From: Wallemia ichthyophaga EXF-994 | Lineage: Eukaryota; Basidiomycota; Wallemiomycetes; Wallemiales; Wallemiaceae | Assembly (NCBI RefSeq): GCF_000400465.1 | Contig: NW_008806283.1 | Location: 186,001 to 250,000, forward strand | DNA length: 64,000 bases | Reading direction: 5' to 3' | Shown here: positions 23,396 to 34,324 of the stretch, one piece after another | Position numbering within the stretch: position 1 is the stretch's first letter | Layout of the letters: every line of letters begins with the position of its first letter | The notes under the pieces: generated by a model | Databases searched by the model: none | Told to the model about the DNA's origin: nothing | The model's input: the letters and a program-made list of their open reading frames with translations, nothing else | Translations under genes and position numbers: made by a program

Positions 23396-23865
23396 TTGTC
23401 CTTATTGCTGGTCGTGGGATGAACAGGGCAACGTGTGAGTTGAGATAGCTGGTAGATCAACGGGAATATTTTTTATTTTAATTTTAAAAAGAGGGAATTG
23501 GTGTTTGGTTGGTTGTACATCTCTCATATTCATTATCGACGCACTTAAGTTTACTGGGTACCTCCACCCAGCTTTGTAAGCAACTGAATTTTGGGTTTTC
23601 GGGCCTTATTTTAGTATGTGTGAATTTCTGGTAGCTGAATTAGTATATTTATGTGGTCAAATGACTTTAAATCAACTTATTTCAGGTAACATCCCTAGAC
23701 AAAATTACATCACAGCTTTGATATTTGATAGTGGATTGAATTCATTTTGAATATACACGCATACACGCTTATTCTACATACAATTCAATTTAATAATCTC
23801 TTCTACTCTTCTTTTCACTTCTCTTCTTCTTCTGCGCTCAGACGCTGTCACTTTAAGTCACATCC
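23396..23865. other. Divergent promoter region bZIP / HEM2
   Basis: 470 bp between start codons with CT-rich stretches near 23800-23840 just before HEM2, typical of fungal promoters. No gene recognised. Confidence 0.5.
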
Positions 23866-24895
23866 ATGGAAATATCGTTAGTTGCGGGTATTCAACACTC
23901 ACTCACAATTCACAATCTTCAGATCTTGCTTACAAGGTGGCTATCATAAGCCATTATCCCGGCAGTGGCAGAATCAGGGCAAGTCACTCGACAAATCCAT
24001 GTTCATGTACCCAATTTTCATCACGGATGATCCACAAGCAAGTGATGAGATTACTTCTCTCCCCAATCAGCGTAGATGGGGTGTCAACAGGCTCGAAGAG
24101 TTTCTACGCCCTTTGATTAGCAAAGGACTCAGCAGCGTTATTCTATTTGGTGTTCCTTTCAACATGAACAAGGATGGCAGGGGAAGTGCAGCAGATGATC
24201 CCAACACTCCCGTCATACAAGCCATCCACACTCTCAAACGTCTCTTTCCAGACTTATACATAGCTTGCGATGTCTGTTTGTGTGAGTACACAGACCACGG
24301 CCACTGCGGACTGCTGCGTGAAGATGGCACTCTCTTCTCTCACGAGTCTGCTCAGCGTATTGGCGAGGTGGCGCTAGCATATGCTCGAGCAGGCGCTGAC
24401 TGCGTCGCCCCTTCTGACATGATGGATGGGCGTATATCACAAATCAAGCGTCGTCTCATAGACTCTGGTTATGGTAACAGAGTGATGCTAATGTCCTACT
24501 CTGCAAAGTTCTCCACTTCTCTCTACGGTCCATTCAGAGAAGCTGCAGGATCAGCTCCTTCATTCGGTGATAGGAAATGCTACCAATTACCCCCACACGG
24601 TAGAGGTTTAGCAAGACGTGCTGTTCAACGTGACTTAAACGAGGGCGCCGATTGCGTCATGGTTAAACCATCTCTCCCTTACCTCGATGTGATATCAGAT
24701 ACTGCTCAGCTCGCTCGTGATTACCCAGTCGCGTGTTATGTTGTCTCGGGTGAGTTTGCAATGATGCACGCCGGTGCTAAGGCGGGTATATACGATTTAA
24801 AAAAGATAGCCTTTGAAACGCATGAGAGTTTTCTGCGCGCAGGTGCTAACATATTCCTCACATACTTTACACCGGAGTTTCTCGAGTGGTTGTAG
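23866..24895 (+). CDS. HEM2: Delta-aminolevulinate dehydratase (porphobilinogen synthase)
   Basis: Condenses two aminolevulinate molecules to porphobilinogen in heme synthesis. An 11-nt first exon (23866-23876) is joined to 23923-24895 across a 46-nt intron (GTTAGT...TTCAG), giving 327 aa with the start MEISSCLQGGYHKPLSRQW. The zinc-site cysteines are in CDVCLCEYTDHGHCG. The two active-site lysines are about K199 in SYSAKFS and K252 in CVMVKPSLPYLD, the latter forming the Schiff base. Without the micro-exon the frame has no ATG. Confidence 0.95.
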
Positions 24896-24933
24896 TAGTT
24901 TACAATATAAGATACAAGACAAAGACATATAAA

Positions 24934-25685
24934 TTAAATTCGTTGATTCTGCGTTGGACGCGTGTCTATGTCAGTAGTTTCCAAGCTATCAACATCTTCT
25001 AGACTGCGCTTGGATTGAGAAAACAAGTTGGAATTTGGCTGATTTGCCATGGCCAGAGAGGCCTTGTAGATGGATTCAAATTCCTGCGCAAGATCAGTAT
25101 TAAGGTGTTCAAATGAGCTGCAACGCACCTTCAACTGTGATTGGAAACCGAGGTTAGGTGAAATGCAGTATCTCTTGTTCTGCACGTAATGAGTTGCTTC
25201 TTCGAAAGACAACTGAGCAGCTTCCATGACATACATAATCGTAATGGCAGGGCCTCTGCTAATACCGCCATTACAAACAATAAGAACTTTACCGTTCAAT
25301 TCCAATGCGTTGTAGATAAAGGAGCGTGCTTGTGGGTAGATTCTGATTAGATTCTGCTCCTCACTATCACGGACATCCAAGACCAGATATTTGAACTGAT
25401 CTGGGAACCTCGGTCGAACGAAAACAGCCTCAGCCTCACCACGAATGCAGATGATGTGGGTGATGTTGGTGGATCTGAGGTATTCTGTATCTTTGCTGCA
25501 TTGATATGGTCCTAATATTAAGCCTGGGATTATTTCCTGGCATTCTCTTCTCATTTCGTAGCTGTATGTGGTCTTAGTGGTGTTTGTTTGTTCGTTAATG
25601 GATGCACTCACCGCCAGTCAGTGACGCCATCAAACAGATAAGCGTTTGGTGCGCTGGTTGCGCTCGATGGCTTATCAATGTCCAT
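24934..25685 (-). CDS. STYX-like dual-specificity phosphatase
   Basis: Ortholog-type match to animal STYX, a phosphatase-fold protein that binds phosphorylated partners. Exons 25612-25685 and 24934-25561 (50-nt intron) give 233 aa. Splicing yields [20 protein letters not shown], the STYX N-terminal signature. The P-loop reads [12 protein letters not shown]: the CxxGxxR nucleophile pattern is intact (C121, R127), whereas animal STYX has Gly at the Cys position. The usual His before Cys is Val. The block [15 protein letters not shown] is also STYX-like. The frame start at 25611 is a GTG inside the intron and was rejected. Confidence 0.88.
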
Positions 25686-25724
25686 GTATTTGATGCTGGT
25701 GGTTACTCTCCAACGCCCACTCTA
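25686..25724. promoter_or_regulatory. 39-bp head-to-head spacer STYX / ZNG1
   Basis: Entire interval between the two start codons. Contains GATGCTGGTGGTTAC, similar to the element in the GET3/SRP68 spacer. Promoter function is inferred. Confidence 0.45.
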
Positions 25725-26904
25725 ATGGCTCAGCTCGACGATGAAATTCCACAGCTAATTACTCACGATAAGCGCGTACCCTTGACCATTCTCACTGGAT
25801 ACCTCGGTGCGGGTAAATCCACGCTTATCAAACACATTCTCACTCAACAACATGGCCACAGAATTGCCGTTATTGTGAATGAATTCGGTGATACTGCTGA
25901 TATTGAGCGTGGGTTGGTCTACTCGCGCTATTCCTTCCTTCTCACTCTACTGTTCGCTTCCAGGCCGTTCCGTATCCGTCGACGACGAAGAACAGCTCCT
26001 CGAACTCGACAATGGCTGTCTGTGTTGTTCGATACGCGATGCAGGTGTTGCTGCTATTGCGAAAATGATGCGCAAAAAGGGCAAATTCGACTACATCATA
26101 CTAGAAACAACTGGTCTGGCTGATCCATCTGGTCTAGCGCAGTTGTTCTGGGAGAATGAGCTGTTTATACCAGATATATACCTCGATGGTGTGGTCTGTG
26201 TGGTTGATGCTAGGAATGTCCTCCACCAGCTCTCCTCAGACAATCAATGCGTCAGACAGATAGCCTCGGCTGATTCGCTTATCGTTAATAAGGTTGATCT
26301 CGTTGGCAGTGAAGTGCTGGAGCAAGTAAAGCACGCGTTGTTGTCCATCAACTCTTCTGCTCCTCTTCATTACACTACCTACAGCACACTCAACCTCCAT
26401 CACGTCATCGACCTCAACGCTTATGATGGTCAGGCGCAGACCCAGGAGCAGATCAAAACACAGACGCAAATGCAGTCAGAGGAAGTGACACTTTCACGCT
26501 CTACACACTCACACCCAGACTCACACTCACATCCACACCCACACTTACACTTATTCGGGATATCGAGCATACATCTGCAAACACCTCCACTATCCACGGC
26601 CAAATACGCCACGCTCGACAAATGGCTTCGCTGTGTACTATGGGAAAGTACACTTCCCTGTATTGAAGACCTAGTCGAGAAGAACGATATGGAGATACTA
26701 CGCACGAAAGGTGTAGTTAGCGTGTTAGGTGACGGTGTGCACATCCTGCAGGGTGTCAGAGATATGTATGAGCTGAAGCGGGTGTCGGCAGGTAAAGAGG
26801 GTGACACTGACACACGCGCGCCTGGAAAGATAGTTTTTATCGGCAAGAACGTCGACCACCGCCTATTTGCAACGAGTTTCAGTCGCTACATGGAATCAAT
26901 GTGA
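25725..26904 (+). CDS. ZNG1: CobW/COG0523 GTPase, ZNG1-type zinc metallochaperone
   Basis: G3E-family GTPase; eukaryotic members deliver zinc to methionine aminopeptidase. Exons 25725-25908 and 25964-26904 (55-nt intron) give 374 aa. Walker [10 protein letters not shown], the metal-binding CxCC in [19 protein letters not shown], and the guanine-binding NKVDL are all present. A His-rich stretch ([17 protein letters not shown], about residue 245) probably binds metal. A C-terminal CobW_C domain follows. It ends only 12 bp from the convergent MSH1 stop codon. Confidence 0.9.
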
Positions 26905-26916
26905 TTTGAAGGAGTA

Positions 26917-29900
26917 TTATGCATGTTTGAGTCTATTGAGTGTATTTAGAGAATGTGTGTGTGTAAGTGAATAGTCATGAGTATGTGCGTGAGCATGAGA
27001 ATGAGCACCAGCCACCGTATCATGAGCTATCTGTGCCCTATCAATACATTCAATCGGCAGACCGGCGAGTCTAGCGACGATGATGCCATGGCTCTCTTTG
27101 CAAACACCTTTTCGAAGTGTATACGTAAACCTGAATGCATCTCCGCCATCGACCAGATCAGTGCTGAGATACTGGATAGGAAGGGTATCCGCGAGCATAT
27201 CATCCAGCTCGTGAAAGTGTGTAGCGAAGAAAGTGCGACACTTGTTAGTCAGTGCGAGATGTACCACAATCGCATAAGCCAGTGCGAGTCCATCGAGTGA
27301 GGTGGTACCCCGTCCTATCTCATCCATGATCACAAGCGAGCGCGGCGTAGCCATCTGTAATATCTCCCCAGCTTCCGTCATCTCCACCTGTATTTGTAGT
27401 CTGCGTCAGTCTCAGTCGTCACGCACGCGCGCACTCCGCTCAATAAACTAACCATGAATGTTGACTGCCCCGCACTGAGATCGTCGCTCGCGCCAATGCG
27501 CGAAAATAATCGGTCTACCACCCCGATCGTTGCAGCGGTCGCAGGCACGAATGAACCAGCCTGTGCGAGCACGACTATGATAGCATTCTGGCGCAAGTAA
27601 GTGGATTTTCCGCCCTGTATGTGTGTTAGAGGGAGTGAGGGGGGTATGAGAGGGGCATCTGAGAAATTGAGCACCCTTCCAAGCAACCCGACCCACCATA
27701 TTAGGACCGAAGATGGCGCAAACGAATGAGTCATCTTGCATAAGCACGTCATTCGGCGTGAAGCTATTGAGTGAGTCCTGCAGAGCCACTTCGACAGCAG
27801 GGTGGCGACCCTGTGAGATATGCAAGGCACGGTCGACCGTCATGGCTGGCCGCACCCATGCACGCTCATCGGCTAGCTCCGCGAGACTGCACAACACATC
27901 TAGCTGGGCAAGGAGGTGGGTATTAGCGCGGAAACGCTCACTTTCCTTCGCCAGTTCCCCTTTAAGTCCAGTGAGAGCCTCACGCTCAGCTCCTTCGAGC
28001 TGCTCGGATACCTCCACAATGGAAGACTTGAGTGCAGTCCATCGAGGATGAGCGTACGTGGCTGTAGACTTACCACTCGCTATTAACTGGTATGCTCCCG
28101 GTAATGCCTTCAAGCTGCTCTTGCGCGCTGTTATGTAATGGCCTAGTTTCTGATTGGACCGCAGTGCTACGTGCGTTGGGTCGCTCGCGCGCACTTCCCC
28201 ACGCACCTCTCTCGCCAACTTGGCTCGCTCGCCGTATAACCTATCGAGCTTCTTGTTTAGCCGCGCTATTGTAGCGCTGTATGTTGGTGCTATCGACCGC
28301 TTCAGGTCGTCGTGGTAGTTGTCACCGTTGCGTTCACGCCCATCCTTCTCGATAGCCTCCCTCTCCCTCTCCCTCTCTTCTGGCAAACCTTGTATCTCCT
28401 CCCGCTGCTCACTCTCACTCTCACTCGCCTCCTTGGCGCGCAGGCCGTCTTCAATGATAACCGAGTCGATGCGCTCCGCAAAGGTTATAAGGGGGTGTAG
28501 GGATTCAGTGAGAGTGAGGAGAGCATGCCAGTCGTCGTTGTCATAATTGTTTTCACTAACGCATCCACTCTGCTGCCCACGCTCATGCACCCACTCGGCG
28601 CGAATACGCCTGACGACCTCCTCCGTTTTCTCAATAACGCCCTTAACAGCGAGGAGGAGGGAGGGAGTGAAGTTATTATTGAGGAGCACGCGCTGGAGAA
28701 GACGAGGACCATCTTGAGTGTCACGTAATAAAGCGCGCACGTCTCTCCGCAGCTGTGTGCGCGACAGGAAAATGGCAACGGCTGCGTGGCGAGAGCGTAT
28801 AACGGAGAGATCAGCAGAAGGCTCGCACAGCCACTGTTCTAGTAGGCGGTGGCCGGGCTGTGTGATGGTGCGGCGCACTGCTCTCATCAGACTCCCTGAA
28901 GTGCGGTTGGACCGTATCGTCGTCTTTAACTCTAGACCGCGAATCGTGGGCGCGTCGAGCATTAATGTCGCTTTTTCCTCGCGCTTAGGTTGCAGAGATG
29001 GCGTGTCGTCTATTAGCGACGCCTGAAGACGCGTTTGGAGGAGTGATATGGCTGTGTGTTCATGGGGAGTGTATTGGGTGTGGGTGGATGCGGAGGGGTT
29101 TGCGTTGGGTTGACTGTATGAGATGATGGAGTCGTGTGCGCCAAGTGATTGTCGCAACTTGTGTGCTTCTGCAGTCGTTGTGCCACCATCAAAAACAATC
29201 TCAGACGGGGATAAACGTGCAATATAGCTCTTCAAATCAGATAAGCTGGATGACGCAGTTGAAGAGTCACCGGTGGAAATGTCACACCAAGCTGCAGCGA
29301 ATTGGTCTTGCTCAGGGTGAGACACAACTGAGACAATGAAGTTGTGAGTAGTGGGATTGAGAGATGACTCGTCTAGGAGAGTACCAGGGGAGATAACGCG
29401 TGTAACTTTCCTATCAAAAGAGCCAGATTTGTGGTTGTAGAATTGATCGTTAATTGCGACAAATAGGCAGTGATCGACGACTAGAGATCTGAGATGTTTT
29501 GATAGCTGGTAGTAAGGGAAGCCAGCCATAGGGAATTTAGACTTGTTGTACGATTTTTCACCGACGCTGAAACCGAGGAGTTTGGAGAGGAGAAGAGCGT
29601 GGTGGTAGTAAGCCTCGTAGAAGCCACCGACGCGTGTGAGAAGGAGGGTATCTGGGTGGGCGTTGATAGTATTGATGACGTTCTTGAGGAGATCAGAGGA
29701 TAAGTGGGAGGGATGGAAGCCGGACGGGTCGGGTGGAGTGGGGGGAGAGGGAGTGAGAGTGGGAGTGAGAGTGGGAGTGATGAGAGGAGTTCCTGGGGTG
29801 CCTGGATTGCCTGGATTGCCTGGTTTGCCTGCGTTGCCGGTGTTGATAGGGCTGAAAGGATCCGATAGCCGAGTAACAACACCACCACCACCACCACCAC

Positions 29901-29973
29901 CCAGACCAGGCTTCGGGAGATTAATCTTAACTCTCGATTTAAATGAATTAAAAATGATTTTATTGAGCCTCAT
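26917..29973 (-). CDS. MSH1: MSH1 mitochondrial MutS homolog
   Basis: Mismatch-recognition ATPase for mitochondrial DNA. Exons 27697-29973, 27453-27614 and 26917-27387 (introns 82 and 65 nt) give 969 aa. The N-terminus is basic ([16 protein letters not shown]), as expected for a presequence, then a Gly-rich and [12 protein letters not shown] linker. The MutS mismatch-binding domain starts at [16 protein letters not shown]. The ATPase has [13 protein letters not shown] once intron 1 is removed, then ATHFHELDD with [13 protein letters not shown] before it. The start ATG directly follows the OST5 stop codon; no other in-frame Met precedes the MutS domain. Confidence 0.93.
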
Positions 29974-30284
29974 CTAGACATAAACACCCAGTGCGTTCAA
30001 TATACTGACCACAGCCACACCGAGAAAGAGTGAAGATAACAAAGCGTAGTAAAATTGGGCTGTGAAATTTTTGTAGTTTCTAAGCGGGGTTAGAGGGTAT
30101 GCGGAGATAAAGAATACACGGACGAATACCAGCTAAACGCCATCAACCCGGAAGATATCAGAGAGAGGACACCGAGGAGTGGGAGCAGACTGGTGTTGAT
30201 TCCCGGGAAGAAGTTTACTTCCTGCTAATAAAACGTTAGGCCATTTTGCACTTTAAATTAAAAATCATTTACGCCGTAAGTCAT
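29974..30284 (-). CDS. OST5: OST5/TMEM258 oligosaccharyltransferase subunit
   Basis: Tiny two-helix subunit of the ER N-glycosylation complex. Exons 30273-30284 (12 nt), 30124-30221 and 29974-30079 give 71 aa. It starts MTYGEVNFFPGIN, contains two hydrophobic segments and ends VSILNALGVYV, the family C-terminal signature. Intron 1 (51 nt) has a CCTAACG branch. Intron 2 (44 nt) requires the atypical donor GTCCGT, since the neighbouring GTATTC would create a TGA; this junction is the weakest point. The stop codon touches the MSH1 start codon. Confidence 0.78.
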
Positions 30285-30302
30285 GGTTCAATTTAAACAG
30301 CC
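30285..30302. promoter_or_regulatory. 18-bp head-to-head spacer OST5 / GID1
   Basis: Entire interval between the two start codons (GGTTCAATTTAAACAGCC), the shortest in the window. No TGGT-type motif. Both transcripts must initiate inside or beyond the neighbouring coding sequence, or one start lies further downstream. Confidence 0.4.
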
Positions 30303-32317
30303 ATGGATCAAAACAGACGCTGGGTAAATCCAATCCCAGGGATCCCGATTACGAGGAGAGTGAACAATGCCGGCCGATCCACCATCTCCAGGCCTCCGCG
30401 CGCCACGCCCGGCCATCTCCGTAGCCTCTCTGATACGTCACAGCTATTTATGACGACAGCGCCTTACAATCAATCCACTGCTAAATGTGGCGGTGATGAC
30501 GGCCCACAAAACCCAATAAACAGCTACATCCCCCCTTACCTCCTCCTCTCAAACACCCACGCCCAACTCCCCCTCCTTCCCTCGCAGCTTGACATGAAAA
30601 ATTGCAGACCTTCGAAACTCAACCTGAACCACTCCTGCACTTGCGTAACCTACGCTGGTCCTGCTGACGGCAACGAGAAGGATGCCGCCGCTGTCCGAGC
30701 CAACGAGCCCGTTCCTAGATGTTCCGGCATCTATTATTTGGAGTTTGAAATTCTGAATAGGGGCGACAAGGGTTATATCTCCATTGGCTACGGTAATAAG
30801 ATGTTCAAACTAACCAGATTGCCCGGTTGGGAGTCCTGTTCATGGGGTTATCACGGCGACGATGGCTGCTTCTTTGCCCAAGCAAGCGACGGCTCTAAAT
30901 TTGGTCCTGAGTACTCTACAACCTCTGGCAGCGTTATTGGTATGGGTTTCGACTTTACCCAGAACAAATCCTTCTACACTATCAACGGCACCTTCATCGC
31001 ATACGCCCCAGACCCTCTCCCTTCTCCTCAAATCTGTCCAGACATCTACCCCTGTATCGGTCTACGCTCCGATAACGAGTCTGTCTCTGTAAACTTTGGT
31101 ATCGACCCTAGATCTCCCTTCCGTTTCGATATTGACGGTTACGTTAAGCGTAAGAAGTGGGATGTTATCGCACAAGAGATCGACAACCGCGTCGTTGATT
31201 GGCGTGTCGATAATGAGTCACGTAACGTCGAGTTTGTCCACACACCCGATGAAATGCGCAGCGTACTCGGTGATCGCTACACTTATGGCTCTGCTCAAGA
31301 CGATGATCTTAGTTTGCCCATGGGTGAGCTTGTGATGGAGTATCTTGTTCATTCCTCGTATGCACAATCTGCACGTGCCTTTAACCAGGCTTTGGAGATG
31401 GAGAATAAGGGGAGTAAAGTGCCTATAGGTGGAGTTGCTAGTGGTTTTAGTGGTGCAATGCAAGTAGATCAATCTCAGTCAAGCTCTCACTCCCACTCTC
31501 ACTGGCTTCACTCCTTAGATGAAGCAGCTAATGCAAGTAGAGGCACACGCAATGCAATCCTCGCAGGCGATATCGAACTCGCCATGTCTGAACTACGTGC
31601 GCGCTGGCCGGCTGTTTTGATCGACAACACCACATTAGCGTTCGAGTTATTTCTGAGAAAGTTTGTCGAGCTAGTGATTAAGGCGCATGGCACGACGAAT
31701 GTGGATGATGTAAACGATGATGGTGAGGAGGGTAACCAGGGTGAAGATGGTAAGGGTAAGAATGCAAATACTATCGCCAACTCCACCACATCTACCACAG
31801 ACGCTCCCTCGGAAGATATGGAAATGCTCCAATCGCCCGTGTTTCCTCCACAAATTCCACCACTAGAGTTGCCACATCCTGATCTGATGCGCGCTCCTTC
31901 CCCCGCACCTCATCTCAGTCCACTCGATAAAGCACTCGCTGCAGGAAGAGCATTACAGGCCAAATATCCACCGCAAACGTATCCAGAATTCCAGGAAAGG
32001 ATGCGTGTTGCATTCGCGTTAGTAGCGCATGATCATATCGAAATCGCGCCGCGCGAGTCACTCGATTTGTTCGACACACAAGAGCGGCAAAGATTGTGGG
32101 ATGCGGTAGAGATGGCGATAAATGGTGAGTAATGACATAAACCCAAGCAAATTAAATCATATTCACACTCACACCACCACTCACAGACGCCCAAGGCAAA
32201 CCCAATCAGAGCGCACTCGAACTCGTCGTCCGGCAAGCTGGCGCATCTGTCTCGCAGGCTGCACTCATGGGAGATGGTAAAGCGGCGTATATTGATATAG
32301 AGGATTATATAAAATAA
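30303..32317 (+). CDS. VID30: GID1/VID30 (RanBPM-like) GID E3 ligase subunit
   Basis: Scaffold of the GID/CTLH ubiquitin ligase that degrades gluconeogenic enzymes in yeast. Exons 30303-32124 and 32187-32317 (62-nt intron) give 650 aa. Domains in order: disordered N-terminus; SPRY at about 100-280 (YYLEFEILNRGDKGYISIGY); LisH at about 343-375 (LVMEYLVHSSYAQSARAF); CTLH (RNAILAGDIELAMSELRARWP); an acidic/Ser insert; and CRA running into the second exon. The order matches the RanBP9/10 family. An in-frame ATG further down (residue 50) could be used instead. Confidence 0.9.
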
Positions 32318-32430
32318 CCATTGTACTATAATTTACATGAAAAATAAATTAAATGCTCGCACGTGAGAAATTTCAGAAGAATCGCCGGCCGGTGTTGGTG
32401 TGGTTATCAACAGCCAGCCATACACCCGCC

Positions 32431-34127
32431 ATGGAAAATGAAAATAAGAAAACGAATTATATTTCAACATACAATCGAGATAGGAATGTGATAGATTTCA
32501 ACGATAAGGATTACGAGGGCAACCAACTCAACGACGATGAACTCGCTGTTAATTTAGAAGCAGAGGAGAAAGTAACGCCGTTCGTAGTATTTCTTACTGT
32601 TAGTGGTGGCTGGGCTGCTAGACGCATCTCATTCCCCCACAGTGCGCTGCTGCCGTTAGTGGCCTTTTATTTGGTCTCGATACGGGGATTATATCGGGTG
32701 CTTTGGTTGAAATGGATGATGCGTTCGATAAGCCTTTAACAGATACTTACAAGGAGCTCATTACATCTGCCACTACTCTCGGGGCCCTCATTTCCTCACT
32801 ATGCGCGGGTATAGCTGCAGATATCATCGGCAGAAGACTCGCTCTCACCGGCGCAGACATCTTCTTCACCGTCGGCGCCATCGTACAAGCTTGTGCTAAG
32901 GATGTGTGGACCATGATCGTAGGCAGATTCATTCTCGGTCTCGGCGTCGGCTGGGCCTCATGTGTTGCGCCGCTCTATATAGGCGAGCTCTCTCCGACTA
33001 GGCTGCGAGGAAGACTTGTCACTGTAAACGGTGCATTCCTCACATTCGGTCAGGTGATAGCATATGCTATCGGTGCAGCCTTTGCCAATGTTGACGACGG
33101 GTGGCGGTACATGGTTGGTCTGTGTGCCGTTCCCTCTGGACTCCAACTCATTGCATTGCATTGGCTACCAGAGTCCCCCCGCTTTCTTCTCTCACGCGGT
33201 AAGGATGAGGGTGCGCGCAAGGTGCTCGCCCGTATATACCCATACATCAACCAAGAGGACATGACGGCCAAGCTGCATGTCCTCCAACAGGGGGTAAAAG
33301 AGTCGCTCGAAATCTCCAACCGCATTCCACTGCATAAGCGAATAGTAAAAATGTTCACCGAACCTGTCGTGCTTAAAGTCACCGTTATCGCAGCAGGTCT
33401 GCAAGCTTTTCAGCAGCTGTCAGGTTTCAACACATTGATGTACTACTCCTCGACTCTCTTTGCGCAGATCGGTTTCGACCAGCCCACCGCAACGGGGCTG
33501 ATTGTCAGCGGGACCAATTTCCTCGGTACGCTTTTCGCACTCAAGTATATTGACGTGATTGGTCGGCGTCGAATAATGCTTATTAGCGCACCTATGCTAG
33601 TCGTCTCGCTAACTTTCGCCAGTATCTGCTTCCATTTCCTGACGCAAGAGACAGGTGGGCATTTCGTAGACGGACACGACTATCCGAGGGTATGGTCTGC
33701 GCTGGTGCTGGTCGCGATTGTGCTCTATGTCCTTTTCTACGCCGTTGGACTGGGTAACGTACCATGGCAGCAGGGCGAGCTGTTCACGCTCGAGTACCGC
33801 GGTATCGGTACATCTCTCGCTACTGCTGCGAACTGGTCGTGCAATTTACTCATATCGCTCACTTATCTCTCGCTCATCAACACTATAACCGCCGCAGGCG
33901 CTTTCGGGTTCTACGCTGGCCTCTGCTTTTTAGGAACCCTCTTCGTCATCTTCTGTTACCCAGATCTCACCAAATTGTCCCTCGAGGAAGTGCAGGATGT
34001 CTTTGCGGGTAAAGGGTTCAAGGATGCCCGGAGAAGAGCGGAGGTTATGCGCAAGTCTAAATCTGAAGTACTTTATAGACTTCATGAGAAGGACGGTGCG
34101 CTGACGCCTGATTCACCGGATGAGTAG
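32431..34127 (+). CDS. ITR1: Myo-inositol transporter (MFS sugar porter)
   Basis: Proton-coupled inositol uptake at the plasma membrane. Exons 32431-32598 and 32643-34127 (44-nt intron) give 550 aa with 12 membrane segments. Splicing restores SGLLFGLDTGIISGALV. Other marks: GRRLALTGAD, GWRYMVGL, ESPRFLLSRG, QAFQQLSGFNTLMYYSS, GNVPWQQGELF and RGIGTSLATAANW, closest to fungal Itr1/Itr2 among sugar porters. An upstream in-frame ATG (32353) would add 26 residues and was not chosen because it lies only 36 bp after the GID1 stop. Confidence 0.9.
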
Positions 34128-34324
34128 GAGAAATGCACACACAAAGGGATATAGACACACGGATACATACACAATCACATATATATAAGGATATAGACAT
34201 ATATATAAAGCAGCGGATATGCACCTTGTACCAGTATTGATATAAGTTAATATATTTTGCAACATCGGTGATCAGTGCGTCGCGTTTCATTACAGCGTAC
34301 AACCAACAAAGAAGCCGATCCGAA
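34128..34324. other. AT/TA-rich short gap between ITR1 and BEM1
   Basis: Roughly 200 bp with ATATATA-type simple sequence near 34170-34210. Presumably the BEM1 promoter. Confidence 0.4.

Noticed and set aside
25602-26123. Long plus-strand frame overlapping the STYX first exon
   Set aside because: The STYX exon is on the minus strand and ZNG1 starts at ATG 25725; the upstream part of the frame lacks any family similarity.
32353-32430. Upstream start for the inositol transporter
   Set aside because: Begins only 36 bp after the GID1 stop and adds residues not typical of the family.
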